Origin: Megascapheus bottae
Lineage: Eukaryota > Chordata > Mammalia > Rodentia > Geomyidae
Assembly (NCBI GenBank): GCA_024803745.1
Contig: JANJXV010000016.1
Coordinates: forward strand, 43,302,025-43,366,024
DNA length: 64,000 bases
Direction of reading: 5' to 3'
Under the pieces are notes generated by a model. The model worked only from the letters and a program-made list of their open reading frames with translations, made no database searches and was not told where the DNA came from. The translations under genes and the position numbers were made by a program. Positions 35,768 to 48,262 of this stretch are shown piece by piece; the first letter of the stretch is position 1, and each line of letters begins with the position of its first letter.

Positions 35768-37839
35768 CACTCACTCACCTATAGTAAGGATTTATATGTT
35801 TTCCCTTGTGATTAGGGAAATTCTTTTGCCTCTGTAGCAATAACTCTGCCATAATTGTACAATATTATATTAGTATAGTCTCATCTGCTCCCTTATTGTG
35901 GCACATAGTTGAATTTGTTTAATCTGCTGAGACAGTGTATCTTTTACATGAATTACTGTCTTTTATGCAACACTAACAGTTAATGTAATTATTGATACAT
36001 TTACAATAGCCAAAGCTACTCAAACACCTACTATCTGGTAGCAGGCATAAAGATTGTATGTTTACACACTGAAATACTCTTCCTTTATAAGAATGAGTGA
36101 GTTACAACTATTAGTAACAATAGCAAATAAATCTGCCTTATCCTTGGACGGACTAATACAGGTGCAGACATGACCATTCCTGTAATATCATATGTATGAA
36201 TGGTAAGTGCAGGTGAAACTAATGTGTAATATTAGAAAGCAGGGTATGTTTTCCCTCATCGACATCCATCACCGGAACAGGGCTGTGCGCTGCATGTCAT
36301 ACTCCGTTTCTTCATCCCAGTGTTGGGACACAGTTTTGTTCTATTTGAAACACTTCATGCTATGCTCTGCTGTAAGCTGCGCACTCTGCTCGACTTTATT
36401 AAAAAAAAAATACATTGCCCTTACTTGTGATTTTCTAAAGAGTTTTCTTTAGGTCTACTCAGATCTAATATAATGAAATTTTAAAATTACATTAACCCTC
36501 ACAAATTGACATCAAATTGAGAGTGATTGGAATTGTTTTGCTTATTGTATGTTACAATTTTTTTCTATCTAGTGAAGTCCATTTTCATTGAAAAATTTGT
36601 CTTGATTTGATTTCTACAGTGTTAGTAATTGAATTTCTGCTGTCTCTTATCCATGAAGCTTGGTGATCACACCTTAAGGAAGAGCTAAGGAGGTGTCTGT
36701 GTTCATAACACCAGTGACTCTCAGTTTGACATCATGTATCATCCCCTTCATTGGTTATTATAAAATGCTGTAGAGTAACCCCAAAGGAAGAGTAAGGAAA
36801 AGGAGAGGCAGGAAGCGTGTTAATTCTGCAGACTGCTTGGGAAGAAAGACTTCCTTCCCATGGGCCCCCACGACGGACTCTTCCCATCCCCTTTGCTGCT
36901 CAGAGACCCCATAGCTGTTGGAGTAGTTCTCAGTACTCATAGTTGGGCTCTACCTGGAGCTCTCGCTCTGTGGCCAAGAGTCTGAGGTTTAGTTGTTTCA
37001 CATTCTCTCTGAGGACCAGGATCTTGATGTGTAGTACATGTTCCTTTGTTTTCCTATGTTCTCTTTGCAGAAGAAATTAAGCATTAAATGATGGCATGGT
37101 GTTCTGCATAATTTCTTGTATGTTTTTATCCCATACTTTTGTATTATATTTAAATTGATTGTGTTTTTATCCATTCTTTGATATTAAGGCTTAATCATTT
37201 TAAAAACGTACATTTTATTATTGTCAGTAGAGTGATATTACATGATTCTGTCATGTTCTCCACACAAGTTGGATTTTCATATTCCCTAAGATAACCAACC
37301 TTTATATTTCAAATATCTTGGGTTTTTTTCATTGTATCACAAAAAAATTTGCCTCTGATTAGTTACAAGTACAGTAGGATAAAAGTTTCACCTATCAAAA
37401 GCCAGCCTTATTTTTATCCTAACCCAACCTAATTCAGTGTACCATTCAAGCTATCCTTACTTGGCTACCCTTATTCCTATCTCAGTTTATACTTAGGCAT
37501 ATTAAATTTTATGTTCTGCCTTTCATCCTATGTTTAACACATGCTATGTAAGGTACAGTAGCCCTAGCCCTTTGTTTTCACAATTGCCTCTTACCTTCCT
37601 GTTCAGTTTTCCTGATATACAAAATAGTCTTCATCATCATTTAGAAGCCATGTGCTGTGCTACTGAGAGCCAAGAAAAGGCAGAACTTTCTATAGCTCCT
37701 CTTGTCCCTCTGTTCCTTGCCCCATGACTTTCATCTTCGTTGTTCATTGCATGCTCTGACGCGTGTCATGACACCTTGTGCAATAATTCTTTCCATGAAA
37801 AGGTCCAAAAATCTCTAAAACAACTTGACATTTTCTTAT

Positions 37840-38170
37840 TGGTTCTCTCTTAGATAAACCGATTATTGCTTCAACCTAAAAAGGAAGATTTTTTTCTGAC
37901 ATGATTGCCTTTGGTAAATCTATGCTGACTCACTCCTATTAAATTATACTTCTCCAAATGTATCATTAAGCTCATCCATAAGTATCATCTCAAATTTATT
38001 TCCTAATATAGGTGTTACACTTACAGGTCTGTAATTTTCAGCTTCTCCCTCCTCTCTTTTTAACCTTTAGATGAGGTTCCTTTTCTAGTCTCCCAAATGT
38101 TCACCACTAACAAAAGACTTCCTAAAATAATTACCAACCCAAGGATCTGATTCTTTACCATGGTCATCAT
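37840..38170 (-). mobile_element. CR1/L3-type LINE reverse-transcriptase relic, antisense
   Basis: On the minus strand near 38042-37960 a frame reads AENYRPVSVTPILGNKFEMI, a clear match to the NYRPVSL-type motif of CR1/jockey-clade reverse transcriptases. Just upstream in protein order a frame with stops reads SGEHLGD..KRNLI, as expected for the tGevPedWk segment. Downstream, near 37905-37870, lies a QHRFTKGN-like match to the sQHGFtkGks motif. Stops and frame changes show it is dead. The outer limits are unclear; weak similarity may extend to about 38385 and below 37840. Confidence 0.75.
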
Positions 38171-38984
38171 TGCTGGGTTAATTGACTGGGTTTTTGAGCA
38201 CCTGCTCGAAACCTTGTTTCTTACAAACTTCTGCTTCCATCCTCTGCTGCAGCAGTGCCTTCGAGGCCCATATGGAGGAGTTTTGTATTTCAGTACTTAA
38301 CCTTTTCCATTCTTTTCTTCTTCTTGTGTCTGTTGCACTTCCTGTTTTGAAAAAGCATGCCATATCCTTTGTTGCCAATGGGTGAATAATATCAAAGCAG
38401 TATTTTTTTATTGTCCTAATTTTTTCAGTAATATAATCGGCATGTAAGAAAATCTCATTTATTGGTGCTTCTCAATAGATATATCATTTAGTGGTAAGTT
38501 ACCCAATTTTGGGGGTTATCATCACTTCTCTTTTACTCAACAAAATTCTGAAATAAATGTTTTTGGACCATCCAATGATTGTTAAAATATTTTTACATTT
38601 CATATTTTTTAGAAGACTGTCTCTAATTCTCTAATTTTTGTATCTTCTTATACTCTGCCACAGTTTTGGAGAAACATTTAACACTGTCTGTCTGCTGCCC
38701 CCCTCCCTTTTCCTCACTTACCTCTTCTCCCTAGCAGTCCTGAAGGAAGATGCTATCCTAGTTCTATTTGGATATGGCTTTCTGTGGTTAATAGCTAGTT
38801 CCTCTACTTAAGAAGTTTGTTTTTCACAGTAACATATTTTGCCTTTAAATTACAAAGAGAGAAAAGGAAAGAAGGAAAGTTTACAATAGCACTAAGTTTC
38901 TTGGTAGGATATTGAAATCTTCAAAAACAAATCTCTGATGGGTGCTATTTACAATTGGATGACGTTTTAAGAATAGATCTTTTA

Positions 38985-40050
38985 AAAATATAATTTTATT
39001 GTTTTTATGGCTTAAATTAGGTAGTGAGTACATTTCTTCGTTGACTTACTACTACTTCCTCTCCTCTCCCTGTTTCTCCCACCCTCATCCTTGCTTACAA
39101 GTGACATAGTCAAATTCCTTCTCTCTACTGAACACAATGACATTTGCTCACTCTCCCTTTCTTTCTGTGTTCTCCTTCTGCCTCTCAAAAACACCAACCC
39201 CCCCCCAAAAAAACCCCAAAACAAAAAAATACCCCAAAGCACACAAGCACCACTGGCAGCAATAGTAGAGCAACAACCATGTATCCATTTCCTTACATTT
39301 GTTTTCATAAATAGTATTTTAAATGTTCGGAGGAGTTAGGTCTTTGGGTTCCCCCCCCTAAGGGTATCCTTCTTTAGTCTGGCTGTTTGTGTATGAATGC
39401 ACAGTCTTTTCTCATGTCCAGTTGTAGTTTATATCTAACTTCAGTATATTAGAGAAAACGCAGTTTGCCTCTCTGAGCTTGACTTATTTTACTTAACATA
39501 ATTTGTTCTAAATCCATTTCCCTGAAGATGGCATAATATTACTCTCTCTGATGGATGAGTAAAATTTCATTATGTATATGTTTATACATTTTCACTGCGC
39601 TCATCTATTGTAGGGCAACTGGGTTATTTCCATAAATGGCTATTGTGGATAGGCCAGTGTCTTTTCCGTATCTTGACTTGAGTAGATGCCCAGGAGTGGT
39701 ATGTCCAGATCATAAGGAAGGTCTGTATTTAGTTTTAGAGGAATCTCCAAACTGCCTTACATAGTGGTTGTACTAGTTTCACCCCACCAGTGGTGCAATA
39801 GTGTTCCTTTCCCCCATTCCCACCAGCAGGTGTGGTTATTTGAATTTTTGATGTTGGGCCGTCTGACTGTGCTGAGATGGAATCTCAGTATTGTTTTGAT
39901 TTGCATTTCCTTTTCGCCAGGGATGGTGATCATTTCCTCGTATGTTTATTTGTGATGGTTCTTCTTCTTCTGAGAAGTCTCTCTTTAGCTCCTTTGCCCA
40001 TTTATTGAGTGGTTTATTTTCAAGAATATTCCAGTATCTAGTGCTGTGTA
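38985..40050 (-). mobile_element. Long L1 3' portion, antisense
   Basis: It has the T-rich start and aattaggtagtgagtacatt tctt, then a C/T-rich tract. Next come aacataatttgttctaaatc catttccctgaagatggcat, agtggttgtactagtttcac, ttttgatttgcatttccttt and cctttgcccatttattgagt. This is the usual order of an L1 3' UTR and ORF2 end read in reverse. Confidence 0.85.
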
Positions 40051-41849
40051 TCATGGAAACCTTACAAATTGGGAGTCTTGAGCTGTCAGGAGTGTGTGAG
40101 TACATGTAAAACTCTCACGGTAAGTAACTTTCTACTTAGTCGTCTACTAGTGCATCACAGAGTATGTCTCACACTAAGTGGGCTGAGGGGATCTAGTGAG
40201 CTAGGTGTTGGTGGGAGCTGTGTTGCCATTGGGGATATACTGCTTCTAAGCAAGTTCCTAAACCATGCTGTCTTTCTTTTCCCACCCCCAATATGACTCA
40301 CAGGGCTTAGTTTTTTTTTGTACAGTCTGCACAAACAAAGTCAAGATGCAAAAGTGAAACATCACTTTGACTTGGTAATCTCTACTAGAATCCTGAGAAT
40401 TCATGGGCATCTATTCAATTAAGCATTTTTGATAGACCTCCTGTGCTCTCAGTTCACCCCAAGCGACATGATCTTGAGAAGCATTTTGAAGCTTTCATGG
40501 TTAACTTGCTTCCAGAAAGAAAGCCGTGCCTACACCTTTTTGGGGGGCTGTGTAATTCAGAACTGCAGTTGAACTTCTTCATGGCATTCTTCTCACACTG
40601 GCACAGGTGGCATGGCTCACCTGGTGACAGTGGACTGCAAGCTTACCAGGACTAGCGTTGGGAGCACGCCTGACCTGCGTTCTGAAAGTTAAAGTCATTT
40701 AAGGAGAAGAAGGAAACAAAACTGTGATCTCACCCTGCATGTCAACTTCATTGAGCAAAATTTTAAGGCAGAAATTGAGTATGGAAAATTAGAGTGGAGT
40801 GGAGGCCTATGGTTTTATCAGGTAATTGATGTGGCTTTTATTTTTATAGACCTTGTACCAGTTGTCTAATTCAATAGGATTTATGTATTTAAAATTTTTA
40901 CCCATCCTCATTTATTGTTGTTTGTACTAACAGGCAGTTTTATATGATAAACACAGTAGGAAGTGACAAGCCCTACTGCTAATTCTACATCACAGACTAT
41001 TATTTGAATTGAGATACGATGAAGATGAACATGAAATGTTTTTCAAACTATGAGGGAAATTTAGATACATTGGTTAATTATCATTGAAATTTAGATCAAA
41101 CTGTAAAGTAATATATACTACTATGCTTTCACAGTTTCATTTATTTATGTTTGTAGTGGGTAAGATTATTACTGTGTAGGTTTTCTTTAAGTTTTCTAAA
41201 GTCATTTTAAACTAACATAATGGCAGAATAAGAGTCTCCTCAATCCTTCATCCCAACGTTGCAGAACGTTACAACATAGAAGCATAGGAAAATTCAAAGG
41301 CCAAAGAAATTAGTATTCATGTCCTACCGCTTTATTACACTAGGGTCTTTATTGCGAGCCTGTCAGTTTTTTCCTGGCATCCTTTTCTTTTTAGGATTCC
41401 ACCTAGGAGTCAGACTGTGGTGGTTATATCTGCTTAGTCCTCTGCTCGTGAAGTTTTTTTGGTCTTTATAATCTGGACACTTCTAGAGAATATTGTTCAG
41501 TTACCATATAGCACATCTCTTGATGTGTGTTGGCCTAAGACTTTGTTACAATATCTCAGAAGAAATGTGTGTTCTTTAAGGGTACATGATAGCCCCAGAC
41601 AGTGACCTGTAGCCATGGAGTAAGGTCTGGGTCTAATGATGCCTCTACCAGAAAGTGACTCATTTTCATTTTTAAACAATGTATGGCGCTGAGAAAATAG
41701 GCTCAAATCCTAAAAGTAGATAATTTCTCCTTAACATTTGCCAGTTAACTTGGACACTTATTAGAAGATTTCACCGGGATAAAAACCTATTTTCGCAATG
41801 AGGTCTTTCTGCCTCCTTCATTGGTTCTCCTTTTAAGAACTGGAATTTT

Positions 41850-42091
41850 TGGTGTGTGGTGGCTCATCCCTGTGATCTAGCTACTCAGGAGGCTGAGATC
41901 TGAGGATTGTGACTCAAAGCCAGCCTGGGCACTAAGTCCGCGAGCCTCTTATCTCCAATTAACAACTAGAAAACCAGAAGTGGTACTGTGGCTCAAGGGA
42001 TAGGGTAATAGCCTAGAGCTGAAAAACTCAGGGATAGCTGAATAACCCAGGCCCAGAGTTCAAGCCCCACAAATGACATGTACACACACAA
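41850..42091 (+). mobile_element. B1-like/ID-arm dimeric SINE
   Basis: ggtgtgtggtggctcatccc, gctactcaggaggctgagat ctgaggatt, ttatctccaattaacaacta and gtactgtggctcaagggata lead to cagagttcaagccccac and an A-rich tail. An imperfect flanking repeat (aagaactggaatt / aagaattagaatt) is seen. Confidence 0.88.
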
Positions 42092-42325
42092 AAAGAATTA
42101 GAATTAAATATTTGTTCTATTGATTTTTATCAGTATGGATTTATTTGATTCTGTGACTTATAAATCAGAAACACTGTGATTTCCTAATAGTTGGCTTCAC
42201 TACTGGATTTTTCTTTTTATTTTCAGTTGGCATCCCATCCTTTGATGTGCCTCTCCTTTTGTTGTGAGCATCTTCTTACTTTTGTGTATTAGTGTCCGTT
42301 GGTCCTCTCTTAGGCCTGACGTTGA

Positions 42326-42339
42326 CCTCTCTTTCTTTT

Positions 42340-42419
<80 letters not shown>

Positions 42420-42461
42420 TCTCTCTTCCTCTCTCTCCCTCCCCCTCCCTCTCTCCCCCCT

Positions 42462-42524
<63 letters not shown>

Positions 42525-42590
42525 CCTCTCTCACCCTCTCCCTCTCTCCCCTCTCGCCTCTCTTGCCCCTCTCGCCCCTCTCCCCTCTCC
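42326..42590 (+). repeat. Long polypyrimidine tract (CTTT, CT and CCCT repeats)
   Basis: 191 consecutive pyrimidines run from 42326 to 42516, built of CTTT units, then CT units with C-rich breaks. C/T-rich sequence with rare purines follows to 42590. It accounts for the serine/leucine and arginine/glutamate low-complexity frames on the two strands. Confidence 0.95.
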
Positions 42591-42735
42591 AATCCTGGGC
42601 TTGAGCTCGGGCCTAAGTGAGCCTCAGAGGACCACTTCTGGTTTTTTTTCTAGATATGTGTACCAAGGAATCAAACCCAGGTCTTTGTGCAAGCAAGGCA
42701 AGCACTCTACCAGTAGGCCAAACTCCCAGCCCCCA
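42591..42735 (-). mobile_element. Dimeric ID-like SINE, antisense, shortened
   Basis: aatcctgggcttgagctcgg, ccaaggaatcaaacccaggt and aaggcaagcactctaccagt aggcc lead to ctcccagccccc. The right arm is partly deleted. It abuts the polypyrimidine tract. Confidence 0.8.
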
Positions 42736-42745
42736 CATTTTGCCC

Positions 42746-42851
42746 TTTTTTTTTTTTGGTTAGTTGTGGAACTTGAACTCTGGGCCTGGGGACTATCCCT
42801 GAGCTCTTCAGCTCAAGGCTTCCACCCTACCTGTTGTGCTGCAGTGCCACG
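42746..42851 (-). mobile_element. SINE right-arm fragment, antisense
   Basis: A T-run is followed by tggaacttgaactctgggcc tgg and gagctcttcagctcaaggct. The left arm is absent. Confidence 0.7.
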
Positions 42852-43069
42852 TTTTTAAAGGAGCCCTGCCTCCTTTAATCTGAGAGTGGCATATAGAACC
42901 AGTACTGTGTGTTCCCAATGTTTCTCTGTGCCTCCAAGGCTGTGTCTTTGTATCAGGAAGACTAGGCATGTGTGTGTGCACTGACTATTGCTTTCTGACA
43001 AATATCCATGCCATCAGAACCTTCTCTACCACAAACTTCAAAAGAAAAACAACCTGAATTTCAACAGTA

Positions 43070-43300
43070 TTTTTAAATTAGTGCGTCAAAGGATGCCATC
43101 AAGCAAAAGAAAGGAAAGATCTGTAAACTGGAGAGAATAGTTAACAGTTCCATTTGATAAGGGACCTATATCCCTTACTTGAAGAGCCATTTTTCCAAAG
43201 AAGATTTTCAAATGCCTCATAAGCTCACACAGTAGTATGTCCATTGTTATCCACTAGGACGATGAAAATCAAATCCAAGTGAAACACTGATTCTAAGTTG
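43070..43300 (+). mobile_element. L1 ORF2 fragment, sense
   Basis: gtcaaaggatgccatcaagc aaaagaaaggaaagatctgtaaactggagagaatag and aaagaagattttcaaatgcc follow the usual sense order of the L1 ORF2 end. Confidence 0.65.
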
Positions 43301-43399
43301 CTTATTTGTTTTGGCAGTTAACATGGAGCGGCTATAAATAGCCATATACAGCATTTTTTTTCTAAAGAGAAAAGAGAAGATACCTAGAAACAGGAAGCC

Positions 43400-43590
43400 T
43401 ATATTATATGGTTTGTGTATATTAAACTTCTCAAGAGCACTACCAAACTATTTGCAAAGTGGATTCACACTTTATTCCCACCTATAACATCTGATAGTCA
43501 TTCTTGCTCAACATCTTTATTCATGCATTTTATTACCAGTTTCTCAGTTTATTCTTTTGAGTGTTGAGTGGTGTTTTAAACTTTTGATTT
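43400..43590 (-). mobile_element. L1 3' region fragment, antisense
   Basis: caagagcactaccaaactat ttgcaaagtggattcacactttattcccacc resembles the complement of an old L1 3' end, in opposite orientation to the preceding fragment. Confidence 0.6.
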
Positions 43591-43599
43591 TTCCTTTTA

Positions 43600-43935
43600 C
43601 TCATCACTATTATGATCTGAATGGGAATTGTTCCTCAAGAAGGTGTTGAGTGTTGGCCCTCAGCTAGTGCATCTAATTAATCCTTGAGAGATGGTTAGAT
43701 GCCAAGACTCCCATTTCATCAGTGAATCAATCCATTGAGGCTTTCTTAGTGAATGGGCTGTTAGGAGAGGTCTGATTGGAAGAAGCAGATCACTGAAAGG
43801 GTCCATTAGAAAGATCCACATAGTTCTGGTGTCTTTCTCTTTCTGTTTCCCAGCCTGCCATTCAACCATCATACTCTACTACTTGCCCAATGATGGGGCC
43901 AGGAGTCCTCTGAAACCATGAACAGAAAGACATCT
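43600..43935. repeat. Unassigned old interspersed-repeat-like block
   Basis: Text such as ttatgatctgaatgggaatt gttcctcaagaagg, the ggaagaagcagatcactgaa stretch and ctctgaaaccatgaacagaa looks like an old mammalian repeat with an A/T-rich end. I cannot place the family. Confidence 0.4.
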
Positions 43936-44178
43936 TTTCTCTTTTTAAATTGTTTTTCCCAAATACAAAAGTGACAGAAGTCTGACCAATGTACTAATGA
44001 TGCCGAGCATCAATTCATGTGCGACTTGAACTATTTTACTCCCCTTTTTCCTTGAAAATAAGGTCATATGGTGTAAAATACGGTGTGAAAATATTTCCTC
44101 TTGTCCTTTTTCCTCAACAGGTGTCTCTCACAGGCAGAAGTTTATAATGTTCTTCCAACTTACTGATTTTTTTTCTTT

Positions 44179-44307
44179 TGGGGCATCAGTAGCTCATGTC
44201 TATAATCCTAGCTACTCATGATCTTTGGATAATGGTTTGAAGCCAGCCCAGGCAGGAAAATCTGTGTGATTCTTATCTCTAGTGAACCTTAAAAGACCAG
44301 AAGTAGA
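44179..44307 (+). mobile_element. B1-like SINE left arm, truncated
   Basis: ggcatcagtagctcatgtct ataatcctagctactcatga, gaagccagcccaggcaggaa and ttatctctagtgaacctt. It ends within the right-arm start (accagaagtag). Confidence 0.75.
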
Positions 44308-45164
44308 GAATTTTTGTCTTTATGGCTTTTGATATGGTACGTAAAACCCTAATGATAAAAAAAATTCTTGTGTTTTTTTAAAGAAACCTTTACATTTATT
44401 GTTTTGTTGTATGCTCCATTTTGAGTCATGTTTTGTATAATATTTTATACCTAAGTCAAAATTCTCTTTTCTGCATATAAGTATAATTTCTTGAAAGCAC
44501 TATCTTTCCTCCTTTGAATTGTCTTTGCACTTCTGTTGAAAGAAAGTTAGTACTATTTCTTTGTTCTATATTAGTGTCACATTTTTTAAAAATTAAGTAT
44601 GCGTGAGTTTTTAGTTTTGCCCTTAAAATGTTATTATTGAATACTTGTATATTCTTTTGTTCCTCCTCTTCAGTGTTCTGTTATCCAATTTAAACTCTTC
44701 AAGAATGACTTGCTTACTGAGGAGAGCCTGCTATACCATTCACATGATCTTATGGACAAATGAGATATGTATGATCACACTTAGAATAAAATGCCCCAAT
44801 AACTTGCTTTCTATTACTCTTTTATATGATTGAATGGGAAGATATTTTCATTGTTTATGATGTAATTCCTTTCTAGTTAGGTTTAACATCATAAACAATA
44901 CTCACTTAAGTCATGTTTCTTATTCACTAACCAGTCAAAAGTCACTGAAAAGTAATACCTTCTGAAGAATGCTGTTATACAATTCCATTATTATGTGAAT
45001 ACCACAGAGGGTGGTTATACCCATTAAAATACTGTAGCTTTCTATATTACTACCTAGACAACATTCTATATCTGTATCATATTTATTATAACATATTCCT
45101 CCTATATGGTGAATGAAATAACATGATGTTAAATCAATCATAAAATCTTTCAATCAAGAGATTA

Positions 45165-45310
45165 TTTTATCACATACATAAATGGAATCACATTGTAGTT
45201 GTCTGTTGTAATGAGCTTATTTCATTTAGCAGTGTGCCTAAGGCTTATCTGTGTCAAGACATGTTTCTGAGTTTCTTTCCTTTTAAGGCTAAATGTATCA
45301 CAGTTCATAA
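45165..45310 (-). mobile_element. L1 3' UTR fragment, antisense
   Basis: cataaatggaatcacattgt agttgtctgttgtaatgagcttatttcatttagcagtgtgcc, followed by tttccttttaaggctaaatg, matches the complement of old L1 3' ends. Confidence 0.65.
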
Positions 45311-46224
45311 TAATTAAAAATACCAAAGGCAATCACTCTGATCTTTCCTCTTAGTTTCTATACGTGCTTGTATTAGAAGATTTTTAAATAGGCATCTTAG
45401 GTGGTAGGGATGGTGTTATGATAGGGCTTAGACTGCACAAAGGTTAAACATTCAATGCAATAGTTATACTAATAAAAAACAAAAAGAGGTTATATAATAT
45501 ATACTTATAAGTGCCTGAAGCATATAAATCATTGGAATAAATTTTCAGAATTAATTTATTGATGAAAAGTCAGAACAATACTTGTAAACTTGCTTACTTT
45601 ATTTCCTTCCCTCCCCGAAGTAATGTTAAAAACACTTAGATATATTCTTTTTATAGATGAGAATCCCATCATTGTAAAGTAGTCAGTTGAATCACATAAT
45701 AGCTTTTACTGCAGTAGAATAAAGCGTAGGCCCCAACTTGATAAAACAGTATTTTGATGGCTGGTCTAGATCCATCTTAACAAGCTCTGCTCAGACATGT
45801 TCGCTCTCCTCACAGCTATTAGTGACATTTGTTGAGAAGCATGTCAGAGTGATTGGCAGGGAGTCATTCTTTCTTCTTGTAAGAAATAATAATTTTAGTG
45901 CATGCTTAAAATAAAAACCTAGAAGTGATTTCCTGTTTATGAAGGAAGAGGGCAAGATTCTTTTGCATGGGGCATAGATTAATTTAATCACATTGCATGA
46001 AATATAAATTGTTTTTGGAAGATAACTCTTTTGGGGAACTGACTTCCCTAAAGGATTTACTTTACATTCCTAGCCTGGTTTCACTAAATGAGAATAAAGT
46101 TCAGTACAAGTTTCCTTTCACATGTTAGCCAGAGACAGGTCTGGATTTCTTTTGTCTTAAAGAGAACCCATGTCTCAAAAAATTAAATAGCATTTTGCAT
46201 CCAAGTTACTGTTATTGAAAATGA

Positions 46225-46290
46225 TTGAAACATTGTAACAAATTAATATTTGTGAAATGCTTAAAATAATACCTGGCATCCAATTGAGAT
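46225..46290 (+). mobile_element. Possible MIR-like 3' fragment
   Basis: ttgtgaaatgcttaaaataa tacctggcatccaattg resembles the end of MIR in sense orientation. Confidence 0.4.
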
Positions 46291-46516
46291 TACTCTGTCT
46301 TCTGTGTTCTAATGAGTTATACCAATACATGCTGCTCAAGATAGATAAGGGTCAAGATTCCCCGTTAACATAGGTGGCCTGGATTGTTGACATACCGAGC
46401 ATTTTCATGTACATACACATTCTTTTGGTAGTTTGTTCTTCACATTCTCTTGATTGAAGCAGGACTCCAAACTCATAACCTTTCCCAATTAAGTAATAAC
46501 TTCCATAGTTTAACAT

Positions 46517-46517
<1 letters not shown>

Positions 46518-46562
<45 letters not shown>
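46518..46562 (+). repeat. GT dinucleotide microsatellite
   Basis: About 22 GT units directly before an antisense SINE; probably grew from its tail. Confidence 0.95.
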
Positions 46563-46569
<7 letters not shown>

Positions 46570-46761
46570 CCTGTCCTGGGGCTTGAACCCAGGGCCTGGA
46601 CACTGTCCTTGAGCATTTTTTGCACAAGGCAAGTGCTATACCATTTGAGCCACAGTTAATAGTCTGATGGACTTCCCACCTGGGCTGGTCTAAACTATGA
46701 TCCTCAGATCTCAGCCCCTGAGTAGTTTGGATTATAGGTGTGGGGCCATCAGTGCCCAGCT
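46563..46761 (-). mobile_element. B1-like/ID-arm dimeric SINE, antisense
   Basis: cctggggcttgaacccaggg cctgg, taccatttgagccacagtta and gatcctcagatctcagcccc lead to catcagtgcccagct. Confidence 0.82.
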
Positions 46762-46825
46762 CACGTTCTTTATTTAAGTAAATACTTATTCAATATGTTA
46801 ACATCTTTATAGAACATACAGTCAG

Positions 46826-47026
46826 GACCAGGAATATGGTCTAGTGGTAGAGTGCTGGCCTAGCATGCAGGAAGTCCTGGTTTCGATTCCTCAGCACCAC
46901 ATACACAGAAAAGCCCAGAAGTGGCACTGTAGCTCAAACGGCAGAGCACTAGCCTTGAGCAAAAAGTCTAAGGACAGTGCTCAGGCCCTGAGTTCAATTC
47001 CCAGGACTTGGAGGAGGGGGGAAGAA
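46826..47026 (+). mobile_element. Dimeric ID-like SINE (IDL-Geo type)
   Basis: accaggaatatggtctagtg gtagagtgctggcctagcatgc, ggtttcgattcctcagcacc acatacacag and agaagtggcactgtagctca lead to ggccctgagttcaattccc. It is well preserved. Confidence 0.9.
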
Positions 47027-47096
47027 CACTCAACATTAAGGTACTTCTTGTATATTTTTGAGGTTTTGTTTGTTTTTTGTTTGCTTGTTTTTAAAT

Positions 47097-47325
47097 GTCA
47101 TCGCTGGGGCTTCAACTTAGGGCATGGGGACTGTCTCTTAGCTTTTCTGCTCATGGCTGTGATTCAAGCCTTTAGCCATAGTTCTACTTCCATCTTCTTG
47201 GCGGTTTATTGAGCTGTAAGTCTCAGAGACTTTCTTGTCCAGCTGGCTGGATTTGTACCAGGGTCCTCAGAGCTCAGCTTCCTGAATAGCTAAAATTATA
47301 GGAGTGAGCCACCACCTTTCAGCCC
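47097..47325 (-). mobile_element. Diverged B1-like/ID-arm SINE, antisense
   Basis: tcgctggggcttcaacttag gg, ggtcctcagagctcagcttc ctgaatagctaaaattata and gagccaccacctttcagccc. Confidence 0.8.
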
Positions 47326-47961
47326 CTGGCTTTTCCTTGGAAAAACTGTTGATAAAATTAGGCTTTGTTATGTTAACACAGAGCAAATTTTTCCCTTAAG
47401 TCTGAGATCAGATAGAGTAGGTTTCCCTGTGATAATTCTTATGCACATTTAATTTTAATTAAGTTCTTTTGATATAAGTGCTCTTGCTATTTAAATGGAC
47501 CTTAGAAATCCTGTTTGCTGCAGGGATAGAACTGTAGCTAGAATATGTACAACTCAAGTGTAAATGAAGATGATTAATCTTAAGTGCGAGAAGGCAAGTT
47601 GAAGAGTGCTTGATTTTGTGAGAGTTGAATAATCAGGGTGAGGAGAAAAGGAGATGGACAGCAGGCCCTGAGCACTCAAAAGTGGTTGTGGGGTCAACAT
47701 GTGCCACATCTTCAGTGAAGTGCTGAAACCAAAGGCAAAGCAATGAAACAGGATCTTTCTTTAGACTCAGGCTGAGTAAGAACTTAGAACTTTTTATGTT
47801 ATACTTTAATGTTCATTAATATAGCACCTTCATCCATATTTCTAGCTTCTTTACCTGAGTGTAATGAAAGAAGAAAAGCTTGTTGTGCATATATATATAT
47901 ACATAGACAAGATAATAGAGATAATTTTTAAGTAATTTTGGAATTATATATGTATATGTAT

Positions 47962-48170
47962 TTTTGGGGTCATGGGGCTTGAACTCTGGGTCTGGGCGTT
48001 ATCCCTGAGCTCTTTAGCTCAAGGCTACTGCCCTACCCCTGAGCCACAGCCCCACTTCCTGTTTTCCAATGATTCATTGGAGATAAGAATCTCAAGATCT
48101 TTATTGCCAGGGTTGGCTTTGATCCTCAGCTTCTTGAGTAGCTGGGATTACAGGGGAGAGACACCACACC
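47962..48170 (-). mobile_element. B1-like/ID-arm dimeric SINE, antisense, 14-bp TSD
   Basis: catggggcttgaactctggg, gagctctttagctcaaggct and gtagctgggattacagggga. ATATGTATATGTAT flanks it at 47948-47961 and 48171-48184, though this repeat is itself simple sequence. Confidence 0.87.
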
Positions 48171-48262
48171 ATATGTATATGTATATATATTTATCTTTAA
48201 GGTCTTTCTTGCATGACAAAGCTGTTTCAAATCCAGGGCAATGGATTCATTTGTTTGTTAGT

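Noticed and set aside
42200..42858. Open frames of 118-188 codons on both strands
   Set aside because: They are translations of the CT/CTTT tract and adjoining antisense SINEs; low-complexity serine/leucine or arginine/glutamate runs.
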